IMG/VR virus record: IMGVR_UViG_3300017971_000766
Coordinates: 1-23,750 of that record
Length of the DNA stretch: 23,750 nucleotides
Reading direction: 5' to 3' (one strand)
Origin: a virus
Under the pieces are notes generated by a model, which saw nothing but the letters and a program-made list of their open reading frames with translations, ran no database searches and was not told the origin of the DNA. Positions 7,683 through 14,995 of this stretch are shown here, piece by piece. The translations under genes and the position numbers were made by a program. Within the stretch, counting starts at the first letter, position 1; each line of letters opens with the position of its first letter.

Positions 7683-8483
7683 CTACGCCTCCTGTTTGAC
7701 ATGTTCTGCAGAGTCCCCTTCCGCATGGGGTACAGAATCCATGTCTGGATACATCGAAAGCAGGAGAGAGCCTAGTGTTGTGCAGCCTGGAGTGTCCAAT
7801 TTCGAAACTGTGACACCTGGTATTGTTTCCAGAGTAGGAAGGGTCTTTGTCACGAACTGCTGTCCTAGATTCCATGCAATTGCGTATTGTCCGCTTCGCT
7901 TGTGAGCATAGCCTACCCCGGAGAAATACTGCCCTACTCGCTCGGGCATCTGTCCATGTAGAGCTGGAACAGTCCTGCGAGGAATCCCGTCGCTTCCTCC
8001 AGTCGACTGCTGGAGAGCTGTGCAGATTACGTTGCATGGTAGACTTCGAAGTTTGTGCAGAAAGCGTCCAAGCTCTTTCTGAGTCAATCCCCATCGCTTC
8101 AGGGTCTTACGTTCGTCTTCGTCAACCCTCATGTATTCGGAGATCCGAGTGTGAAGATCTGTCAAGGAGTCGAACACAAGGGTCTGGATCGTGTATTTCT
8201 CCGATCCCTTTCCCTTGAACTGCAAAGCGGGCTGTCCATCGACATCGACAACGGTTCCCTTCGTCATAGCCTCGACGATACGGGAGATCGCTTCATAGTC
8301 TCGGACGAGGAAAACTTCAGCGTCCGGGTTCGCAACAGCGATCGATGGGATCGATTGATGTTCGGTTGCGATAATGAAGGGGAGAGGGCTTCTCGAAGCC
8401 CATGTCGTCTTCCCCGTCCCTGAGTCCCCGTATACGAGAAGCTTCAGGAAGGGTTGTTCTTTGTGTAGTTCGCTTGCTTTCAC
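7683..8483 (-). CDS. Sak4-type RecA-fold recombinase / AAA_24 nucleotide-binding protein
   Basis: The protein has 266 residues. Walker A GDSGTGKTT spans residues 19-27 and the Walker B-like TLVFDS ends with Asp 105. The core has the short RecA fold of phage AAA_24/Sak4 proteins, which promote single-strand annealing with the phage SSB. The DUF669 SSB gene directly downstream is the usual partner. The start is GTG at 8483, overlapping the previous stop as GTGA and preceded by AAGGAGG, the strongest ribosome binding site in this module. After the TAG stop the frame stays open 25 codons, but that stretch holds the next leader, so I do not read it as an extension. Confidence 0.82.
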   Translation of the reverse strand: MKASELHKEQPFLKLLVYGDSGTGKTTWASRSPLPFIIATEHQSIPSIAVANPDAEVFLVRDYEAISRIVEAMTKGTVVDVDGQPALQFKGKGSEKYTIQTLVFDSLTDLHTRISEYMRVDEDERKTLKRWGLTQKELGRFLHKLRSLPCNVICTALQQSTGGSDGIPRRTVPALHGQMPERVGQYFSGVGYAHKRSGQYAIAWNLGQQFVTKTLPTLETIPGVTVSKLDTPGCTTLGSLLLSMYPDMDSVPHAEGDSAEHVKQEA

Positions 8484-8884
8484 AAGTCCTCCTTCATCAT
8501 GTCAAACATTTTTGCGATTGCAGTCAATGCAATCTGTCTGACACGTTCTCTGGTTATGTTCATGTGTCTGGCCATTTCTTCGAAAGAAGAGCCTCCACGG
8601 TCTGCAATATCCAATGAACATGTTTCTTTCATTTCATGTATTTGCATTGTGCGTGATATCAATTTTATTGATCCGCTTTTTGTTACAGTTATAAACAAGT
8701 GGTGTCTGCATCCAACCCATGGGCAGGGTCTCCTGTTCCCACATTCTCCTCTTGTTTTTGGTCTTTTATGGTCTGTCTTTTCTGCAACGAGCTTTTTGCT
8801 TGTTCTGATTGTATGTTGCTTTCCATACATCTTCTTTAAAAGAAGATTGTATTTTTCTTTCTGGATTTTGTTTATTGTTCTCAC
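8480..8884 (-). CDS. Sigma-70 region 4-like HTH protein with a Cys/His N-terminal part
   Basis: The protein has 134 residues. The C-terminus GGSSFEEMARHMNITRERVR followed by QIALTAIAKM is a clear sigma region 4-type helix-turn-helix (residues 99-125), the part of a sigma factor that reads the -35 box. No region 2 is present, so it cannot be a complete sigma factor. It may redirect host RNA polymerase or act as a repressor. The middle part (GECGNRRPCPWVGCRHHLFI, Cys 48, 54, 59 and His 61/62) looks metal-binding and recurs in a family of 'sigma-like HTH' proteins I recall from phage and plasmid genomes. The GTG start overlaps the preceding stop as GTGA, with no ribosome binding site of its own. 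Confidence 0.7.
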   Translation of the reverse strand: MRTINKIQKEKYNLLLKKMYGKQHTIRTSKKLVAEKTDHKRPKTRGECGNRRPCPWVGCRHHLFITVTKSGSIKLISRTMQIHEMKETCSLDIADRGGSSFEEMARHMNITRERVRQIALTAIAKMFDMMKEDL

Positions 8885-9043
8885 TTTGTATTGTAAATTG
8901 CCCTGTCGAGTTTTTCGAGAAGCTCTTTCGAGTGTTTCTCACACAAGCGGATCTGTACCACAGCAGTCCGGTTCATAGCTGATTCCGTATTCTGGAGCGA
9001 TACATTCTTCCAACTTGTGTGTTGCTTTTCTGACGTCAATCAT
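8881..9043 (-). pseudogene. Frameshifted (or overlapping) micro-gene for a Cys/His zinc-type peptide
   Basis: ATG 9043 opens 34 codons (MIDVRKATHKLEECIAPEYG, then ISYEPDCCGTDPLV) ending at TGA 8939-8941. In the +1 frame the sequence continues as CEKHSKELLEKLDRAIYNTK and stops at 8881-8883 in a GTGA overlap with the sigma-like gene. An alternative ATG at 8976 opens the second frame alone (31 residues). Joined, the product would be about 54 residues with a CC....VC..H metal-binding knot. Loss of one GT unit in CTTGTGTGAG, or +1 slippage at the TGA, would explain the break. Two coupled micro-ORFs remain possible. No function is known. Confidence 0.5.
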
Positions 9044-9057
9044 TATTGCGTCTGCTC

Positions 9058-9279
9058 TTACTTGTTGAACCACACAACATGTGTGAATCGCTTGTCAGGT
9101 CCTAATACAGATCGGATACTTCTAAGGCAGATAGTTCTGTTGAACATTTCTGTTCTGTTTGCGTATTTTGCAAACCCGTCGTAGTCAGAAAATACGCCTC
9201 TTCGTACACATTCGACAAACTCGCACATTTCCATGTGTTCTCCATATTTCGGGATAGGCAAATGTTCTAGTTCTTCCAT
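9058..9279 (-). CDS. Small protein of unknown function
   Basis: The protein has 73 residues, beginning MEELEHLPIPKYGEHMEMCE and ending in THVVWFNK. It is acidic at the start and basic at the end, with no membrane segment and no motif I recognise. The ATG lies behind AGGGA at a usable distance and nine bases after the nuclease stop, so the gene sits in the same minus-strand operon. The micro-gene at 9043 begins 14 bases after its stop. Real coding is supported by the tight packing and ordinary composition. Confidence 0.6.
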   Translation of the reverse strand: MEELEHLPIPKYGEHMEMCEFVECVRRGVFSDYDGFAKYANRTEMFNRTICLRSIRSVLGPDKRFTHVVWFNK

Positions 9280-9288
9280 GGTTATTCC

Positions 9289-10434
9289 CTAGTGTGTTTG
9301 TTCTGTCCGATCGATTGTGTACCTTTCGATGGCAGTCCGGTTCTGATACTTGCACAAGTCCATGTATTCACAGGATCTGTTATACAGGTAGCAAGCGTGA
9401 TTCGAACGCGGGTAGTCTGCTCCGTGCTGCTTCAGAAATTTGAGAGCCCAATCAAGCGAGTCTGCTTTATCCAATAGTTGCAAAGCCCCGAACAACTCCT
9501 TGTGATACGCCTGTCGAATCTCTGTAGAAACTTTCCAGAGTTCCCGAACAACTCTCCATTGGTCCTGTTCCACAAATCGAACTGTGTACCTTCGGACAAA
9601 AGGATTCTGCTTTCTCCTCAGTTTCGACAACTGTTCTTCGTAGTCCTCGACTTTGAATCCATAGTGTCGGATTGCACGTAGGAGGCTTGTGCTGGTCGAG
9701 TCCTTGGGTAGGATTTTAGAAAGCCTGGTTCCTTTCGAAACGACCTTGTATTGTTCAGGTCCTGGCTCTGATGCCTTCCTGGCTAGATCGTAGATGACTC
9801 CTACAGGCTTCAGTCCAAGGCACTGTTCTACAAGGTAGGAGTATGTGATTGCTTGCGGATTGTACTCGTGTCTATCCAGCCACAGATCGAGATTGCCGTA
9901 GGATGAACAAGTCTTGTGCTCGACAATCCATATTTGACCGTACTTATCTTTAACAATCTTGTCGATGGTTCCACAGATTCTGGACACAGGGGAGAACCTT
10001 CCTGGCCTTGGTTGTGTCCTGGATTCTAGTCGAATCTCCGATTTTATCAGTTCGTATTCTTCTAAAGTCTGGTCGTAGAACTCGGAATCGTATTTATGGA
10101 TCAGGAATGTCAGCAGTTCTTCTGCCTCGTCGAGTTCTTCTTCTGTATAGCCTGGCATCACAGAATCAAGGGAGAACTCAACACCGGCTTCCTTCTTTGC
10201 TTCCTCGATTCCTTTCGAAAGGACTTCCCTGTATTCCTGAGCCCACAGAGAACTCTCTTTATGGATTGCCTCTTTCCACCATACGTCTAGCATTTCGTGC
10301 CAGAGCGATCCGATAATCAAATCTAGGCTTTTCCCTCGTGAACGTCGCAATCGCAGTCCGAACACGAACAGCCATAGCATCTTGCACTTTTCCCAGCAGG
10401 AACGCTGGGAGTTCGAGATTGTGTAACTGGGCAT
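9289..10434 (-). CDS. Cas4/RecB-type PD-(D/E)XK nuclease with probable Fe-S cluster
   Basis: The protein has 381 residues. The nuclease core shows GSLWHEMLD (His 46), GTIDKI (Asp 158), WIVEHKT (Glu 172, Lys 174) and PQAITYSYL (Gln 194, Tyr 198), the ordered motifs of the RecB/Cas4 superfamily. Cys 13 or 17 near the start and Cys 348, 355 and 361 at the end (ACYLYNRSCEYMDLC) match the split Cys pattern that holds a 4Fe-4S cluster in Cas4 and AddB. It probably resects DNA ends for recombination with Sak4, SSB and the UvrD-like helicase, which lie in the same operon. The ATG follows AGAAGGAG in the shared leader. No Cas1/Cas2 or array is present, so this is a phage recombination nuclease. Confidence 0.85.
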   Translation of the reverse strand: MPSYTISNSQRSCWEKCKMLWLFVFGLRLRRSRGKSLDLIIGSLWHEMLDVWWKEAIHKESSLWAQEYREVLSKGIEEAKKEAGVEFSLDSVMPGYTEEELDEAEELLTFLIHKYDSEFYDQTLEEYELIKSEIRLESRTQPRPGRFSPVSRICGTIDKIVKDKYGQIWIVEHKTCSSYGNLDLWLDRHEYNPQAITYSYLVEQCLGLKPVGVIYDLARKASEPGPEQYKVVSKGTRLSKILPKDSTSTSLLRAIRHYGFKVEDYEEQLSKLRRKQNPFVRRYTVRFVEQDQWRVVRELWKVSTEIRQAYHKELFGALQLLDKADSLDWALKFLKQHGADYPRSNHACYLYNRSCEYMDLCKYQNRTAIERYTIDRTEQTH

Positions 10435-10480
10435 TCTGTTCTCCTTCTGTCGGTTGTGTTGCCTTGGGTATGGGTTCCAA
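10432..10480 (-). promoter_or_regulatory. Conserved leader motif before the nuclease gene
   Basis: On the minus strand, ATACCCAAGGCAACACAACC and then GACAGAAGGAG precede ATG 10434. The spacing between the two blocks is longer than in other copies by about four bases. An ATG at 10480 opens a competing frame through the leader that I treat as non-coding. Confidence 0.55.
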
Positions 10481-10492
10481 TTCAGGCGTAGT

Positions 10493-11254
10493 CTAACACG
10501 ATACTCGGACAGAATCTGTCAGTCTTCGAAACAGGAGTTTGAATGCAGTTGCAGCCACGATTGGAACTTGTCCATTTCCAAGGGCTGCAAGTCTGTTGCG
10601 CCGATTGGCCAACCCATCAACCATTCGCTGAACTGTGGGTGTACAGGACCACCGATCCTTCCCGCTAAATGCGCCCTTTTGGAAAGGTTCTCCCAGTTTG
10701 TATTTTCTCCGACATCTTTCCAATCGCTTGTCCTTGGGGTTGGATACTGCTCCGAGTATCCATAGTCTTCTCCTGATGTGAGGCGCGCCACAGTCCCTAG
10801 CTCCCAGCACTGACCACGCAACATCAAACCCGCTATTGGCCATGGACCTGAGAATCTCTCCGAAGTATCCTGAACTATGGGAAGTGAGAGCTGGCACATT
10901 TTCCAGAAAGACGAGGTCTGGTCTAATCTCACGAACGATCCGGATCGTGTCCGGCCAGAGATTCCTTTTGTGGGATTCTCCTCTACTGTGAGACATCTTT
11001 GACCACGGTTGGCAAGGGAATCCCGCAGACACGATATCCACAACTCCACCCCATGGCTTTCCTTCGAATGTCCTACAGTCATCCCAGATTGGGAAGGGGT
11101 CGAAGATTCCGTCTTTCTGTCTCTGGATAAGAATCTTTTGACAGTAGGGGTCTTTTTCGACTGCACAAACAGTTCTCCATCCGAGCAATCCTGCTGTGTA
11201 GAGTCCTCCCCCTGCCCCTGCAAACAGCTCGATATGTGTGGGATGTGAATCCAT
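10493..11254 (-). CDS. C5-cytosine DNA methyltransferase (short, phage type)
   Basis: I chose ATG 11254, two bases after the preceding stop, giving 253 residues. Motif I is HIELFAGAGGGLYTAG, motif IV is GFPCQPWS with the catalytic Cys, motif VI is FLENV, motif VIII is PHIRRRLW, and motifs IX/X are RRNRLAALGNGQVP. All motifs are in the usual order for m5C enzymes. The target recognition region between VIII and IX is short (about 45 residues), so specificity cannot be read by eye. No restriction gene is adjacent, so this is an orphan enzyme, probably for protection from host restriction or for marking phage DNA. Its target could relate to the abundant TTCGAA sites, but this is untested. Confidence 0.92.
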   Translation of the reverse strand: MDSHPTHIELFAGAGGGLYTAGLLGWRTVCAVEKDPYCQKILIQRQKDGIFDPFPIWDDCRTFEGKPWGGVVDIVSAGFPCQPWSKMSHSRGESHKRNLWPDTIRIVREIRPDLVFLENVPALTSHSSGYFGEILRSMANSGFDVAWSVLGARDCGAPHIRRRLWILGAVSNPKDKRLERCRRKYKLGEPFQKGAFSGKDRWSCTPTVQRMVDGLANRRNRLAALGNGQVPIVAATAFKLLFRRLTDSVRVSC

Positions 11255-11255
11255 G

Positions 11256-11522
11256 TCATAACTCAACCAGTTGTGTTCGCTCCACAATCTCAAGCATTGC
11301 AGAGCAGAGTTGTAGGAGTTCTTTTGATTTGTCTTCTTTCCCTTCTTCTCGGATGGACCGGGCTTTGTCCACTGCAGCCCTGGAAGAGAGGAGTAGAAGC
11401 GGAGCAAGGGCTTCCAGGGTCCACGGGGCTTTGTGCTGAGCTTCTCTCTCAATCAGATCTGCTATGTCTCTGATGATGGTAGAAAGTGCTTGCAGGTCTA
11501 CTCTTCCTCTCCTCTCATCCAT
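11256..11522 (-). CDS. Small helical protein of unknown function
   Basis: The protein has 88 residues and is almost entirely helical, with heptad-like Leu/Ile spacing (DLQALSTIIRDIADLIEREA and ELLQLCSAMLEIVERTQL) and a central basic-acidic stretch. This suggests a small dimer or coiled coil. The start overlaps the end of the interrupted gene 11498-11722 by 25 bases. Its stop is one base before the methyltransferase ATG, so the two are probably translated together. It might assist or regulate the methyltransferase, but only by association. Confidence 0.6.
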   Translation of the reverse strand: MDERRGRVDLQALSTIIRDIADLIEREAQHKAPWTLEALAPLLLLSSRAAVDKARSIREEGKEDKSKELLQLCSAMLEIVERTQLVEL

Positions 11523-11722
11523 ACAGATTCTCCGACCTTATCATAGTGATTGTGTTGCAATCTCAGGAATGCGAGTCCAGGACTCGGACTCTGGGGTACT
11601 AATACATACCCCTGTACTCCCCATGTCCTGACTTCTGTTACCACCAGGAGACACGCGGCAAAGACCGGATTGATTTATGGGTCAATCTGTAAGATGTCTC
11701 CGACTTCGATCTGATTGTTCAT
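11498..11722 (-). pseudogene. Small phage protein gene interrupted by in-frame TAA
   Basis: ATG 11722 overlaps the helicase stop as ATGA and opens MNNQIEVGDILQIDP. TAA then falls at 11675-11677, and the same frame continues 57 codons (INPVFAACLLVVTEVRTWGV, QGYVLVPQSPSPGLAFLRLQ, ending VWMRGEEE) to TAG 11498-11500. The joined sequence closely resembles a small phage family I recall, with 'GDIvQidP..nP.F..Cl.vVtEvksWGvQGyV..p', in which the stop position is an ordinary residue. No start codon follows the stop early enough to rescue the second part. Options are a nonsense mutation (for example CAA or GAA to TAA), readthrough, or a sequence error. Confidence 0.65.
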
Positions 11723-13497
11723 CGGCAGGTGTCCAGGATGAAGGTTTGTGGGTGTCCAGACTGAACGGAGAAAGAGACAGCGGTACGGGTAGGGAATGAA
11801 GCTTCTCCTTCACTCTCCTGCCCTTCGAAGTCCTCTGTGTCTTTCTGTGGGGCATCGGAGTCGATGAAGTATAGAGCCTTCTTAGCCCTGGTATAGGCTA
11901 CGTATTCCAGATTGCTTTCCTGCTGCTGCTGCCAGGGAAGACGAGCGTAGGGGAAGGGAAGGAGTTCGGGCCGGAGAATGAACACGTTGTCCGCTTCGAG
12001 ACCTTTGACCTTGTGGACTGTCGAAAGCCAGATTGCAGGCCGTTGATCCGAGAACAGGTCTTCGATTCCGTCTTCCAGTGCTTCGATCGTTTCTGCCTCT
12101 GTCATTTCTAGGAAGACCCGCAAGCATTCCGCCCGATCCATGATAGCTTGGATTCCTGGATCGTCCTGGTCTCCTTGTGTCCTTTCGAGGATGCGACGGG
12201 CTTTCTTCCTCTCCCATGAATCAATTTCGTCTTCGATTCTTCTGAACCTGAACCCTGGTTGATCTGAAATTTCAATCAAGGTGTTGATGATTTGCTTTCC
12301 GATATCTCTTCCTCGAACTCTTGCAGCGATTCCCTGCCGAATCAGATCGAAGCAAAGTTTTACGAGAGGTGCAGTTGTCCTGCATACGACAATGTCTCCT
12401 TCTGACAGCTGTTTCGAAATTTCTTTAGGGTCGACTGTTCCGATCGTTCCTTCTTCTGAGCATGGGTATGGCTCAATATCTGGAACGATTTTCGAAGCAA
12501 TCTCTACCACAGAACGGGGGCAACGATAGCAAATCGAAAGCGGAAGTTCTGTTGCGTCAATCCTGTCAATGATGCGGTCGATAGAGTCAACATCTGCCCC
12601 CGCAAATCCGTATATACTTTGATTGCGGTCTCCTACTGCAATCACCCTGCCTTTCCTGTGGACGCAGGAAAGAGCCATTCGAAGTTGACAGGGTGACAGG
12701 TCCTGAGCCTCGTCGACAAAGACAAACGAGTAGGGGTAGGGACGCAGGTTCAGTTCTCCGGGAATCCATATCATGTCCGTGAAGTCAATTTCTCCGTTGT
12801 CATTGGTTGCAGCCAGGCCGTATCGAAGAATCGCAGGAACAACATAACAAGCCCAGTCTTCCAACTCTCTATGGATATCAATTTCGTAGTGCTCGCACAG
12901 ATCGTAGAGTTGATCCTTCGTCCAGTCTCTTGAGTATTGGATCAAGTTCAGACGAGCAAGGTCTACCAGTTTTGAAAGAGCTTGTAGGGTATTCGTTCGT
13001 TCCTGCTGCAGTACGGTCTCCTGTTGCTCGGTGTGGATCATACGTCGAAACTGATTCAGCAGTTTCTTTTCCTTGCGTCCTGGATTCCTGTCCTTGCTTC
13101 GTAGGTCGACTGCAAGAGCACAGAGTCTGCGATATTTTTGAGCTTCGAGTTTCAAGCTCCCGAATCGCTTTCGAAGGACACCGTACCCTCGGCTATGGAT
13201 CGTGCTGCAGTCGAAGGTTGTTCCTTTCAAATCTTCGGAAAGTTCTGTGGCAATGTGCTTGTTAAAGGCCAGGAAAAGAACTTTGACAGTCATATACGAA
13301 GCGAGGGCTTTGAGCGTCGAAGTCTTCCCGGAGCCAGCAACGGCATTGACAACCAGATTCCCCATCTTGTCGAGAACGAAGTCAACGATCGCCTTCTGGT
13401 ATCCAGAGAGGGGATATGGGTGAGACTGTCCGCGGTAGACATTCTCTGTACCTTCTGGCTCCTTCGAACCGTAGCTATCATCCAGTGAAAAGCTCAT
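11719..13497 (-). CDS. UvrD/Rep-type superfamily 1 DNA helicase
   Basis: I chose ATG 13497 (592 residues), because it follows AGAAGGAG in the shared leader, while the upstream frame to 13644 crosses the leader. The motifs are in order: I AVAGSGKTST (residue 52 on), II FVFVDEAQDLSP, III AVGDRNQSIYGFAGAD, IV CYRCPRS, V STVHKVKGLEADNVFIL, and VI EYVAYTRAKKALY. This is a 3'-5' helicase of the UvrD/Rep family that needs no further subunits for its ATPase core. Together with the Cas4-like nuclease it could resect ends for recombination-dependent replication. Residues 3-11 (FSLDDSYGS) closely match the N-terminus of the SSB gene product, an unusual shared peptide. Confidence 0.9.
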   Translation of the reverse strand: MSFSLDDSYGSKEPEGTENVYRGQSHPYPLSGYQKAIVDFVLDKMGNLVVNAVAGSGKTSTLKALASYMTVKVLFLAFNKHIATELSEDLKGTTFDCSTIHSRGYGVLRKRFGSLKLEAQKYRRLCALAVDLRSKDRNPGRKEKKLLNQFRRMIHTEQQETVLQQERTNTLQALSKLVDLARLNLIQYSRDWTKDQLYDLCEHYEIDIHRELEDWACYVVPAILRYGLAATNDNGEIDFTDMIWIPGELNLRPYPYSFVFVDEAQDLSPCQLRMALSCVHRKGRVIAVGDRNQSIYGFAGADVDSIDRIIDRIDATELPLSICYRCPRSVVEIASKIVPDIEPYPCSEEGTIGTVDPKEISKQLSEGDIVVCRTTAPLVKLCFDLIRQGIAARVRGRDIGKQIINTLIEISDQPGFRFRRIEDEIDSWERKKARRILERTQGDQDDPGIQAIMDRAECLRVFLEMTEAETIEALEDGIEDLFSDQRPAIWLSTVHKVKGLEADNVFILRPELLPFPYARLPWQQQQESNLEYVAYTRAKKALYFIDSDAPQKDTEDFEGQESEGEASFPTRTAVSFSVQSGHPQTFILDTCR

Positions 13498-13557
13498 ATG
13501 TGTCTCCTTCTGTCTGTTGCTTGGGGTAGGGTCCCTGCTTTCGAAGCAGTAGCAGGG
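13495..13557 (-). promoter_or_regulatory. Conserved leader motif with hairpin before the UvrD-like helicase gene
   Basis: On the minus strand, ACCCTACCCCAAGCAACAGA and CAGAAGGAG precede ATG 13497 with a gap suited to a ribosome binding site. Just upstream, 13533-13557 forms a hairpin (CCCTGCT with AGCAGGG, or TGCTT with AAGCA) whose centre holds TTCGAA. The same order of hairpin, CCCAAAGC block and GACAG.AGGAG block is seen before the replisome organizer gene. Confidence 0.6.
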
Positions 13558-13573
13558 GAACTGATGTGGTCTG

Positions 13574-14914
13574 TCAGGAAACGCCCCTGATGTAATCCGC
13601 CAGATCGTGAGCGTCGCACGCACAGAGCTTTTCTGCCACTGCATTCCGCACGAATGACTTATATGTGCTGTGTCCCTTGCTCCATGCTGGTTGAAGCTTT
13701 CTGCGGGTCTCTGTGCTCATGATATCGACTTTTGTCTGTCGAGGCTCAGGGGTGCCATTCTTCTTTCTCTCTTCGATCTTCTTCGACAGGTAGACAGGGT
13801 CCTTCGAGCGGGTCTCTTTCCCGAACAGTTCTAGGTATTCGGCTTGGAGTTTCTCCAGATTCAGTTCGGGAGACTTCTTCGGAGCCTTTCCGCTCAGAAG
13901 GAATTTTTTGATTCTGTTTGCGATCGAAGTTGGGTTTGCAGACTTCGTTGTCTTCCCTGTTATTCCTCTGTAGATGGATTGGAGTGCTTCGACTGCGAGT
14001 CCTCGACGCCACTTGCCCCCCCCGTCAATCTCTTCGATTCCGTAGGGTCGGAAGACTTCCTGCTGCTCTGGGCTCAAGGTGTCCACCTGTACAGACGCTC
14101 TCTTGCTCTTCTGTTGCTTCTCAGGGACAGGCTCAGGGGCTTGCTCTTCCTCGACAGGTTCAGGCTCGTCTGGAGTCTCGGATGGCTCAGGGCTCTCTTC
14201 CTGCTGCTTCTCTTCCACTTCGAAATGGAATCCTGTCGAAGGGTCTCCAGCGGAAGACAGGGTATTCCTGTCTTCTTTCTCGATTGTGCGCATTGCAGTG
14301 CTCATTGCCTCGTCTGTCGAGACTTCTTCTTCCTTCTTTTCGAACAGGAATCCGAAGTCTTCCGAGTCTCCGAATCTGAACGAAACTTCTTCCTCTTCCG
14401 CTTCAATCAGGATAGACGTGGCCTTTTCGATGCAGGCTTCCCGGAACTTGAAGTCAGGACAGTGTTCTTCCTGTCCGAAGTCGAACCGCTCGAAACTGAC
14501 ATAAATGGTTCCGTCGTCTTTGTCGAATCTGAACAATCCGCCTTCGAGAGTGTCGGAGTCTATGAGGGGAGAGTTTTTCGCGATCGTAACTTCGAAAGTC
14601 CAGACTGCGGGGGCAGTCTGTTGCTGCTCCGGTTCTTCTTCGACAGTGGTTGAAAGAGTCGGAGTTTCATCTAGGTCAAGACGAAAAGGCTTGAGTCCTA
14701 GCATCTGAATGTTTGCAGACATTCTGTCTGCCCAGCCCTTACCCTTGTATCCGTAGGCAACTTGGAAGACTGAATTGTTAGAAACTCGAAAGTAGTCTCC
14801 ACGAGGGGCTTTCAGTTTCGACTTGGGCAGGGACAGAGACTTCAGGGTCTTGGAGAGCTTTTCTTCGGAAACGAGAAAAGCAACGATGAACGGGAACAAG
14901 CTACGGTCAATCAT
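13574..14914 (-). CDS. Large acidic protein of unknown function with DUF2924-like C-terminal segment
   Basis: I placed the start at ATG 14914 (446 residues) behind AAAGGAGG. ATG 14956 is an alternative that would add 14 leader-encoded residues. Residues 1-220 contain strand-rich stretches (FEVTIAKNSPLIDSD, GTIYVSFERFDFG) and could be a beta domain. Residues 220-275 are a Glu/Pro-rich linker, likely disordered. The C-terminal 150 residues are basic and helical. A segment near residue 355 (LQAEYLELFGKETRSKDPVY, then LSKKIEER) resembles DUF2924-like 'L...y.elfG..prs.....L..ri' motifs found in phages. A DNA-associated role is inferred from the operon only. Confidence 0.65.
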   Translation of the reverse strand: MIDRSLFPFIVAFLVSEEKLSKTLKSLSLPKSKLKAPRGDYFRVSNNSVFQVAYGYKGKGWADRMSANIQMLGLKPFRLDLDETPTLSTTVEEEPEQQQTAPAVWTFEVTIAKNSPLIDSDTLEGGLFRFDKDDGTIYVSFERFDFGQEEHCPDFKFREACIEKATSILIEAEEEEVSFRFGDSEDFGFLFEKKEEEVSTDEAMSTAMRTIEKEDRNTLSSAGDPSTGFHFEVEEKQQEESPEPSETPDEPEPVEEEQAPEPVPEKQQKSKRASVQVDTLSPEQQEVFRPYGIEEIDGGGKWRRGLAVEALQSIYRGITGKTTKSANPTSIANRIKKFLLSGKAPKKSPELNLEKLQAEYLELFGKETRSKDPVYLSKKIEERKKNGTPEPRQTKVDIMSTETRRKLQPAWSKGHSTYKSFVRNAVAEKLCACDAHDLADYIRGVS

Positions 14915-14977
14915 GTTCTGTGCCTCCTTTGTGGCGGTTCCAAGTAACAAGTCCATCGCTGTTCCTTTCGAAAGGAA
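14912..14977 (-). promoter_or_regulatory. Leader with strong ribosome binding site and 16-bp palindrome
   Basis: AAAGGAGG stands before ATG 14914, preceded by a weaker copy of the shared leader (GGAACCGCCACA). Upstream at 14962-14977 is a perfect 16-base palindrome, TTCCTTTCGAAAGGAA, centred on TTCGAA. A related palindrome (CCTCTTTCGAAAGAGG) is at 18555-18570 inside a gene, and a 14-base version lies near 10210. It may be a protein-binding site or a hairpin in the mRNA. Confidence 0.5.
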
Positions 14978-14995
14978 AGAGGCAGAGTGGAGCTG

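Noticed and set aside
7605-7685. Possible TAG readthrough extension of the Sak4-type protein
   Set aside because: The frame is open 25 codons after the stop, but the stretch holds the CCCAAAGCA leader element of the next gene, and the domain is complete without it.
8499-8978. 159-codon plus-strand ORF opposite the sigma-like gene
   Set aside because: It is the antisense of a recognised helix-turn-helix gene and the micro-gene. The hydrophobic appearance is an artefact of the reverse complement.
9289-10434. CRISPR adaptation nuclease (Cas4)
   Set aside because: The motifs and Fe-S Cys fit Cas4/RecB nucleases, but there is no Cas1, Cas2 or repeat array, and the neighbours are phage recombination genes.
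10259-10480. 73-codon ORF before and across the nuclease start
   Set aside because: Its first codons are the shared leader and it then runs as a shadow inside the nuclease gene.
10519-11259. 246-codon minus-strand ORF overlapping the methyltransferase
   Set aside because: The methyltransferase frame carries all catalytic motifs in order. This frame is a shadow without motifs.
13844-14653. Long plus-strand ORFs (269, 153 and 141 codons) opposite the large acidic gene
   Set aside because: They are antisense frames of a Glu/Ser/Pro-rich gene, giving runs of Leu, Ser and Cys with no motif or ribosome binding site. The minus-strand gene has a leader and neighbours in the same operon.
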